Below, one piece after another: positions 6,957 through 11,408 of a stretch of DNA of 11,408 bases. Made by a program: the position numbers and the translations under genes. Source of the DNA: Verrucomicrobiota bacterium (GTDB lineage Bacteria > Verrucomicrobiota > Verrucomicrobiia > Opitutales > Oceanipulchritudinaceae); assembly GCA_009908535.1 (NCBI GenBank), contig JAAAOD010000260.1:1-11408 (forward strand), read 5' to 3'. The notes below the pieces were generated by a model. That model made no database searches, was not told the origin of the DNA, and saw only the letters and a list, made by a program, of their open reading frames with translations. Every line of letters starts with the position of its first letter. Positions within the stretch are counted from its first letter, which is position 1.

Positions 6957-8685
6957 CTTGATTCTCGTCGTCCTTCTTTTCCGGTGCTTCCGGATCCGGC
7001 TGCAGATGATCCGCTCCTTCCTCCTCCTTCGGCCCTTTGGCGGTGGCCTCGGGGTCGGGAACCAGCGGCTCTTCCGCTTTTTCCTCCGCCGACGGGGATT
7101 CCGACTCCGGTTTCTCCTCCGGGGCAGCCTTCTTTTCCTGCGTTGAATCCGCCTTTTCTTCGGGCGTATGCGCAGTTTCTTCGGAGGTTTTCGTCTCTTT
7201 ATCCGCCGGTGCCTGTTTTTCCTTTTCGACCCGGTTGATCTCCTCCTGCCGGACGGGCGGGACAAAGAGGCGACCGTCGCTGTACTCGGTGACGTAGCCC
7301 TCGGTGACGAGGTAGCGCAGGTCGTTTTTCAGCTGCGCGAGGGCTTTCCGGTCCGCTTCACTGAGCTCCGGTTTTTCCGCTTGCGCAGGGGTTTCGCCCT
7401 CGCCCTCTGCCGGAGCGGCTGGTGCCGGGGCCTCCGCTCCCCGAATTCCAAGGAAAGCCTTGGGCAGATCTTTGAGGGGGAAATTCGGATGTGCCTCGAT
7501 GAAATCAATCAGCTCCTGAAGGTTGTCCGCCATGACCTCGTCCGGGCGGCGGAACCGGCGCTTGACCGAGCACACATAGGAGACGCCCTTGGAACCGCGT
7601 TTGTAGACCGCGAATTTGAGTCGACGCAGCCGACCGCGGAGATGGTTCGCCGTATCGAGGGGAAAGCGCTTCTGCTGCTCAAGGTAATGCTCCACGGAGA
7701 GGCGGATGGGGTCGCGTTCGGGAAGGCGGGGAAGGACGCGGCCGCTGAAGCGCGCCGAATACGCGGGGCGGACAAGCTTCTCCTTGGAATGGGTAAGCAG
7801 ATACAGCCGCGCATCCTCCGGCGTTTTCAGGACCATGTCCTCCTGCCCTTTGACGCGGTAATGCGTGACCGTCTTCATGCGCTCCAGCCAGGCATTAATG
7901 TCGTCTTCTTCGCGGGAGGATTCCAGCCGATCGACCATCTTGTCGAAGGGAACACGCGGAAGCTTCGCGGAATGGTGTTCCTTCAGCAGCGCCTGGTACC
8001 GATGAAAATTAGGAGGCCCGATAATTTCCCCTGTCATCCCGCATTTGTGCACCATCTGGAAGGAGCCCGAGGGGGGTTCCGCCTCGACCGTCTCGAGGTC
8101 GAAAAATTCACCAAGAAAGAAACGGAAAACGTGGTTGAGGGCCTCCTCTTCCGTGCGGAAAGGCAAGCCATCGGGAACGGAGGCGAAAAGACGGGCGGTT
8201 TCCCCCTCCTTCTGCTCAGGGTCGCGCACGACACAGACGAAACGCTCCGGTTTATCGAGAATAAGCCGGGCGATTTCAAAAAGCTCGTACGTCCGGCAGG
8301 AGTGACGGATGGCATTGGCCAGTACTTTAAAGGGCTCCTCCTCCGGATAAAAATCCACGTGTACCACCGGATCGAAGGGCTCAGCATCGTAATGGCGGGG
8401 AATCTCCCGCTTCCGGGGAACCCCGCCGCCTTCAGAGCGTCGATCCCGGGGCGGTCCCCGCCGGCCCCCTTCCTGTCCCCGGGGTCGGGGACCCCGTCCG
8501 CCACTGCGTTCCCGATCACCGCCGCGTTCCCGCGGGGCTTTGGAACGGGGTTTTTCACCGCTGCCCCATTCGGGTCCAAGCGACAGAGAAGACAGGCTGC
8601 TCAGATCCAGGTCTTCCCCCCTGGATGATTGTTTCGGATCGGATTCGTCGGCCATGGTCGGTTTGGACGGAGTTGCCATTCCCAT
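6940..8685 (-). CDS. Unknown protein with RG-rich N-terminus, conserved-looking core, winged-helix-like segment and K/E-rich tail
   Basis: Not recognised as a named family. It has about 581 residues if the ATG at 8685 is used. In-frame ATGs at 8679 and 8655 and a TTG at 8706 are alternatives, and none has a good ribosome site. The N-terminus (about 43-93) is Arg/Gly-rich (RERGGDRERSGGRGPRPRG and similar), as in disordered RNA-binding tails. The core (about 98-413) looks globular and includes VVHVDFYPEEEPFKVLANAI, a CGMTGEIIGPPNFHRY motif and a basic LRGRLRRLKFAVYKRGSKG stretch. After an Ala/Pro/Glu linker, LAQLKNDLRYLVTEGYVTEY then DGRLFVPP (about 449-477) looks like a winged helix. The last 100 residues are Lys/Glu/Pro repeats, surely disordered. 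Nucleic-acid binding is inferred from composition, not shown. It is likely co-transcribed with the overlapping pyrophosphohydrolase gene. Confidence 0.8.
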   Translation of the reverse strand: MGMATPSKPTMADESDPKQSSRGEDLDLSSLSSLSLGPEWGSGEKPRSKAPRERGGDRERSGGRGPRPRGQEGGRRGPPRDRRSEGGGVPRKREIPRHYDAEPFDPVVHVDFYPEEEPFKVLANAIRHSCRTYELFEIARLILDKPERFVCVVRDPEQKEGETARLFASVPDGLPFRTEEEALNHVFRFFLGEFFDLETVEAEPPSGSFQMVHKCGMTGEIIGPPNFHRYQALLKEHHSAKLPRVPFDKMVDRLESSREEDDINAWLERMKTVTHYRVKGQEDMVLKTPEDARLYLLTHSKEKLVRPAYSARFSGRVLPRLPERDPIRLSVEHYLEQQKRFPLDTANHLRGRLRRLKFAVYKRGSKGVSYVCSVKRRFRRPDEVMADNLQELIDFIEAHPNFPLKDLPKAFLGIRGAEAPAPAAPAEGEGETPAQAEKPELSEADRKALAQLKNDLRYLVTEGYVTEYSDGRLFVPPVRQEEINRVEKEKQAPADKETKTSEETAHTPEEKADSTQEKKAAPEEKPESESPSAEEKAEEPLVPDPEATAKGPKEEEGADHLQPDPEAPEKKDDENQDDPKS

Positions 8686-8812
8686 AGATTCGTCAAGACA
8701 GGTCAAGCATGCAACGCCCGTGCCATGGGCAGTGCATGGCCGCTGGAAAATTCGCGGAAAAAATCCTTGCCCCCTCCGGTCCTCTTCCCTTCGGTTTCCG
8801 TCTTCGCCAAAG

Positions 8813-8897
8813 GCTCAGGTGGTGGAATTGGTAGACACGCACGCTTGAGGGGCGTGTGACGTAAGTCGTGCGGGTTCAAGTCCCGCCCTGAGCACCA
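8813..8897 (+). tRNA. tRNA-Leu (anticodon GAG), CCA encoded
   Basis: The cloverleaf can be folded by eye. The acceptor stem pairs GCTCAGG (8813-8819) with CCTGAGC (8887-8893), followed by A and an encoded CCA. The D-loop region has TGGTAGACAC, which is usual for tRNA-Leu. The anticodon stem CACGC/GCGTG (8840-8844/8852-8856) encloses the loop TTGAGGG with anticodon GAG at 8847-8849. A class II variable arm lies at 8857-8869, and the T arm is GCGGG-TTCAAGT-CCCGC. It reads CUC/CUU codons. The last 22 nt are overlapped in antisense by the end of the HAD gene. No convincing promoter or U-tract terminator was found beside it. Confidence 0.97.
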
Positions 8898-9673
8898 TCC
8901 ACCCCCAACCATCGCGGCAGATCGGTGATGGATTGGCCGACGGCCTCCGGCTGCACCGCGGAGGCGGCCAGTACGTCCTCGCGAAATTTACCGGTGCGGA
9001 CGAGGTAACCGCAGACACCGGCGGCGTTGCCACCACCAATATCGCTTTCGATGTCATCGCCAATCATGACAGCCTCCTCCGGAGCGACGCCAAGGCGCGC
9101 CAGCACGGAGGTGAAGAAGGGCGCCGAAGGCTTGCCCACGATCGTCGGTTTGACACCACTGACGAATTCAAGTCCCGCGACAAAGGCCCCGATATCCATG
9201 CGCAGGCCCTCCTCCGTCTGCCAGTACTTGTTACGGTGCATGGCAACGAAGCAGGCACCATCCATCAGGTTGCGGAATACGCTGTTGAGAAGGGCATAAT
9301 CCCATGCCGCGCCGATATCGCCGATGACCACCGCCTCAGGATCCTTTTCGGTGATCGTGAATTCCTCGAATTCCGGCAGGATGGAATCCCGCACCAGCAG
9401 GCGAACCCGTTGCCATCCCTGCTCCCTGAGATAGGCCCGGGTGGCGGAAACGGCGGTAAAAATCTCCCCTGCCTCAATCGCAAATCCCAATCGTTGCAGT
9501 TTCTCCCAAACCTCGCGGGCCGGCCGGGTCGTCGTATTGGTGACAAAGGCCCGTTGAAGGCCCGCTGCAGCGATGCGTTCAAGGGCCTCCCCCGCGCCTG
9601 GGATAGGTTCGTCGCCGACATACAGGACCCCGTCCAGATCGAACAAAAGCGCTTTGATCCTCCCGGCATGCAT
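8876..9673 (-). CDS. HAD-superfamily phosphatase, class IIA (HDHD2/LHPP-like)
   Basis: A Mg-dependent haloacid-dehalogenase-type phosphatase of 265 residues; the physiological substrate is unknown. All four HAD motifs are visible: motif I FDLDGVLY with nucleophile D12 and acid/base D14; motif II VTNTTTR (44-50); the motif III lysine in VGKPSAPFF (K181); and motif IV MIGDDIESDIGG (203-214). The cap between motifs II and III contains FVAMHRNKYW...GLRMDIGAFV, typical of class IIA NagD-like enzymes and closest by eye to HDHD2/LHPP. I chose the ATG at 9673 because motif I then starts at residue 11. A GTG at 9769 would add 32 residues unlike anything in the family. The final codons, encoding GAQGGT and the stop, lie antisense to the 3' end of tRNA-Leu. 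Divergent from the PEP-CTERM gene. Confidence 0.93.
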   Translation of the reverse strand: MHAGRIKALLFDLDGVLYVGDEPIPGAGEALERIAAAGLQRAFVTNTTTRPAREVWEKLQRLGFAIEAGEIFTAVSATRAYLREQGWQRVRLLVRDSILPEFEEFTITEKDPEAVVIGDIGAAWDYALLNSVFRNLMDGACFVAMHRNKYWQTEEGLRMDIGAFVAGLEFVSGVKPTIVGKPSAPFFTSVLARLGVAPEEAVMIGDDIESDIGGGNAAGVCGYLVRTGKFREDVLAASAVQPEAVGQSITDLPRWLGVDGAQGGT

Positions 9674-10010
9674 AAACCTGGCCAAGCAGGCTGCATGCCA
9701 TCCTTGGAAGGTCTCAGGAAGCAGCCGGTCCTGCCGGTACTGCGCTGCGGGGTGACGGCCAAGGTGCACGATGAAGGGTTCGCCTGTTTCTTCGCCCTTC
9801 CCAACAGCACCTCAAGGGGCTTCTCGACAACCGCCGCCGCCGCCGAGACCGATCTCCGCGATGTTCCTCTTCCCCTTCGTGCATTCACATGATGGAGGTA
9901 TGAAGGTGGAAAACCGATCGGAGGCCACCAATTCAGCTGACCGGCCGCTTCTGCTTTGCGGTGGCCGGTAAATCTTCTGCGTTTCCTTCGCAAACCCTGT
10001 GCTCGGCTGC

Positions 10011-10065
10011 CCGGAATGACTAAAGTAAGTACGGACTTTTGTCATCCGGTTGTAAGAAGTACTTA
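10011..10065 (+). promoter_or_regulatory. Imperfect hairpin whose loop complements a downstream site
   Basis: The stem pairs 10011-10025 (CCGGAATGACTAAAG) with 10036-10049 (CTTTTGTCATCCGG): 13 base pairs, one bulged A (10015) and one T-T mismatch (10021/10040), closing a 10-nt loop. The first seven loop bases, TAAGTAC (10026-10032), are perfectly complementary to GTACTTA (10059-10065), which is itself part of the palindrome AAGTACTT (10057-10064). As RNA this permits a pseudoknot or two alternative folds. As DNA it gives a nested operator-like dyad. It lies upstream of the predicted promoter, so a DNA-level role is at least as likely as an RNA one. Confidence 0.45.
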
Positions 10066-10091
10066 GAGATCCCGATTGCTTCATCTGCAAT

Positions 10092-10119
10092 TTGACACCC
10101 CGCGGGTTTGGCTTTTAAC
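10092..10119 (+). promoter_or_regulatory. Sigma-70-like promoter of the PEP-CTERM gene
   Basis: A perfect -35 TTGACA (10092-10097), a 16-bp spacer and a -10 TTTAAC (10114-10119, four of six consensus bases). Transcription would start near 10126-10127, almost at the ATG at 10128, so the mRNA would be leaderless or nearly so. This agrees with the lack of a Shine-Dalgarno before that ATG. Confidence 0.4.
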
Positions 10120-10127
10120 CATAAGAA

Positions 10128-11033
10128 ATGAAGGTTTCCCCTGTCCTCCTTGTTCCCGCTTCCTGCCTCGTCCCTCTTTCCCTGTCCGCCGTCATTGAAA
10201 TCGATAATTTTAGTTCAGCCACCAATTACCGCTTCGAAACCAGCGATAATCCCGACCAGTTCTTTTTGAGCAGTTTCGATCTCTCCGGCATCGGACAGGA
10301 CAGCAGCGGCAGGTGGGCCACCCTCATCGGGCCGAACACGATCCTTTCCGCTAATCACTACAAACCCAGCGGCACCCTGACCTTTTATCCGGGCAACGAT
10401 CTCTCCGCGACGCCCTGGGAAACCAGTCTGACCACCGACACCCTGCGGATCAACGACGAGAACGGCAACGGGACCGACCTCTGGATCGGGCGGGTCGATG
10501 CCGTGGCCCCAGCCAACATCGCGGTGCTTCCTTTTGCCAACCAGCTCATTTCTGAATCTTCCAATCCTTTCCTTTCCAACGACGTTTTCCTGACAGGGCT
10601 CTCCACCGAACGGACAGTAGCAGTACCAGGGGATCAGGCCTATGGCACGAATAAGGTCAGTGGTTACATCGAGGATTTTAGCGATTGGGCTGGCACCGAT
10701 CTGGGCACCGTAGACGCCTTGGAAATGGACTACAATTCCGGGGAGACTTCTTCCGAAGCTTTTTTGCAGGTGGGCGACTCCGGCGCGCCTTTGCTCTACA
10801 GCAGTGAAACGGGCATCGTAACGGTTCTTGGCATTAATAGTTTCATCGGGGAGAGCGAGGTCGGGGATCCGGCGCTGGACGCCTCCTTCGTCAATTATAT
10901 CGGCAACGAATCGGACACCATCCAGACGCAGATCGACGCATGGGCGGCCGTACCGGAACCGGGGATGGCCGCCTTGCCGGCGGGGACCGCGGCAGTTCTC
11001 CTGCTGCTCTGGCAACGCCGACGACTTCGTTGA
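10128..11033 (+). CDS. Secreted trypsin-like serine protease homologue with PEP-CTERM sorting signal
   Basis: A 301-residue exported protein. A short signal peptide (about 1-21, ending SLSA) is followed by a chymotrypsin-like domain. LIGPNTILSANHYKP (67-80) places a His at 77 where trypsins have the catalytic TAAHC His. TDLWIGRVD (116-124) offers Asp117, or less likely Asp124, as the triad Asp. QVGDSGAPLLY (214-224) is the hallmark GDSG motif with Ser218. The C-terminus is a classic PEP-CTERM tail: VPEPG (275-279), a hydrophobic helix (AALPAGTAAVLLLLW) and the basic end QRRRLR. Proteins with this tail are handled by exosortase and exported to the surface, often in exopolysaccharide producers, which fits the glycan operon in this window. 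Activity is predicted but not certain, because the sequence around the His is atypical. The start has no Shine-Dalgarno and may be leaderless. Confidence 0.85.
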   Translation: MKVSPVLLVPASCLVPLSLSAVIEIDNFSSATNYRFETSDNPDQFFLSSFDLSGIGQDSSGRWATLIGPNTILSANHYKPSGTLTFYPGNDLSATPWETSLTTDTLRINDENGNGTDLWIGRVDAVAPANIAVLPFANQLISESSNPFLSNDVFLTGLSTERTVAVPGDQAYGTNKVSGYIEDFSDWAGTDLGTVDALEMDYNSGETSSEAFLQVGDSGAPLLYSSETGIVTVLGINSFIGESEVGDPALDASFVNYIGNESDTIQTQIDAWAAVPEPGMAALPAGTAAVLLLLWQRRRLR

Positions 11034-11084
11034 AGGAGAGACGACGCTTGCCCTTGCGAAGCCGGAGCGCTACTTTGCCCGTTC

Positions 11085-11375
11085 ATGGCAGAAGATAAAT
11101 CGACCCACGAGAGCCGACTCGAAGCCCAACTGGAGAAGAGTCGCCGGCAGATTGAAAAGCTGAAGGCGGAGGCGGAGAACATCCGGGAAGAGGCCCGCGG
11201 CGATTTCCGCGGCGAGGTGGAAATCCTCGAGGGAAAGCATTCCATGCTCCAGCACGACTTGAAGGTCCTTCGGGAGACAAGCGGGGAAGCATGGGATTCT
11301 CTGCGCGAGGGAATCGAGAAAAGCTGGGAGAAGCTTTCGGAAGGGATGGACCACGTTCGTCGACACTTTCAATGA
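11085..11375 (+). CDS. Small coiled-coil protein (resembles sll1863-family stress proteins)
   Basis: A 96-residue, highly charged, almost wholly helical protein. Heptad-like runs extend over RLEAQLEKSRRQIEKLKAEAE and on to LREGIEKSWEKLSEGMDHVR. The second half (GEAWDSLREGIEKSWEKLSEGM) resembles the end of small bacterial coiled-coil proteins annotated as the sll1863 stress-response family. No signal peptide or membrane segment is present, so it is probably cytoplasmic. The ATG at 11085 is 51 nt after the PEP-CTERM stop and lacks a strong ribosome site. The stop overlaps the next start as ATGA. The biochemical role of such proteins is not established. Confidence 0.75.
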   Translation: MAEDKSTHESRLEAQLEKSRRQIEKLKAEAENIREEARGDFRGEVEILEGKHSMLQHDLKVLRETSGEAWDSLREGIEKSWEKLSEGMDHVRRHFQ

Positions 11376-11408
11376 ACCGTCCCACCGTTGCCCTCGCCGG
11401 GGCGAGCG
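11372..11408 (+). CDS. Start of a Rossmann-fold NAD(P)-binding protein (cut by window end)
   Basis: Only the first 12 codons are visible: MNRPTVALAGAS. A short polar start followed by a hydrophobic strand and G-A-S is the typical opening of an NAD(P)-binding Rossmann fold (continuing GxxGxxG in SDR or NmrA-type proteins). The ATG overlaps the coiled-coil gene's TGA (ATGA), which argues for a real, translationally coupled gene. The specific family cannot be told from this fragment. Confidence 0.55.
   Translation, partial: MNRPTVALAGAS

Larger units (their letters stand above)
9674..10127. other. Divergent intergenic region without a credible gene
   Basis: About 450 bases between the divergent HAD and PEP-CTERM genes. 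No reading frame here has recognisable protein motifs or a good start. It contains an inverted repeat ACCGGCC/GGCCGGT (9940-9946/9963-9969), a long imperfect hairpin (10011-10049) with a loop-complementary site (10059-10065), and a promoter-like sequence at 10092-10119. The last 120 bases are clearly richer in A+T than the rest of the window, as expected for a promoter region. A very short frame at 9900-9971 (23 codons) follows GGAGGT, but the spacing is wrong for a ribosome site. Confidence 0.6.

Noticed and set aside
6957..7265. N-terminal extension of the pyrophosphohydrolase (about 100 Arg/Lys-rich residues)
   Set aside because: It is the K/E-rich tail of the upstream gene read in another frame. 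The dCTPP1-like domain is complete from the ATG at 6956.
7168..8628. 486-codon plus-strand frame opposite the RG-rich protein gene, and a 319-codon frame at 8933-9892 opposite the HAD gene
   Set aside because: They mirror the codon bias of the real genes, lack recognisable motifs, and the second runs through the HAD catalytic motifs in antisense.
8902..8926. CCATC/GATGG inverted repeat after the tRNA as a terminator
   Set aside because: Only five pairs, no following T-run, and it lies in the coding sequence of the HAD gene.
9668..9892. 74-codon plus-strand frame beginning ATGCATAAACCTGG
   Set aside because: No ribosome site and no recognisable motif; low-complexity Thr/Ala run (FSTTAAAAETD) encoded by a GCC repeat. 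Likely chance.
9900..9971. 23-codon frame after GGAGGT near 9894-9899
   Set aside because: The Shine-Dalgarno-like bases abut the ATG with no spacing, the peptide has no features, and it ends within an inverted repeat. Possible leader peptide but unsupported.
1..11408. CRISPR arrays, insertion sequences, defence or phage genes
   Set aside because: No regularly spaced repeats, transposase or integrase motifs, or terminal inverted repeats with target duplications were seen on either strand.

Overview
The window looks like a chromosomal piece of a GC-rich Gram-negative bacterium. The best guess is Verrucomicrobiota, possibly Opitutae. This is inferred from three things: a PEP-CTERM surface protein, mostly weak or absent Shine-Dalgarno sites, and small conserved proteins of a kind I associate with that phylum. 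No rRNA or other marker gene is present to prove it. No insertion sequence, CRISPR array or phage gene was seen.

Bases 2-6572 (+) hold a tightly packed run of eight genes that reads as the end of a surface-polysaccharide locus. It starts with the C-terminal three quarters of a glucose-1-phosphate cytidylyltransferase (RfbF/DdhA type), which commits glucose to CDP-sugars. Next come a GtrB/ArnC-like membrane glycosyltransferase, an extended SDR sugar-nucleotide enzyme, an FkbM methyltransferase and a thiamine-diphosphate carboligase resembling YerE. Known YerE adds a two-carbon branch from pyruvate to a CDP-4-keto-3,6-dideoxyhexose. Together these genes suggest a branched-chain, perhaps O-methylated, CDP-deoxysugar related to yersiniose. 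The run ends with three small membrane proteins of unknown role, two of which share a 3-TM plus winged-helix-like layout.

Bases 6567-8685 (-) hold two overlapping genes that converge on the first block. One is a large, low-complexity-flanked unknown protein (RG-rich N-terminus, K/E-rich C-terminus, probable winged helix). The other is an all-alpha NTP pyrophosphohydrolase very like dCTPP1/RS21-C6.

Bases 8813-8897 (+) encode tRNA-Leu(GAG) with an encoded CCA. A class IIA HAD phosphatase gene on the other strand (8876-9673) ends inside it, so its last codons are antisense to the tRNA 3' end.

Bases 9674-10127 are non-coding as far as can be seen. They separate the divergent HAD and PEP-CTERM genes and hold a long imperfect hairpin whose loop is perfectly complementary to a site just downstream. 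A sigma-70-like promoter follows, placed so that the next mRNA would be almost leaderless.

Bases 10128-11408 (+) encode a secreted trypsin-like protein with a visible His/Asp/Ser set and a PEP-CTERM sorting tail, then a small coiled-coil protein. That gene is coupled by an ATGA overlap to the first codons of a Rossmann-fold gene cut by the window edge.
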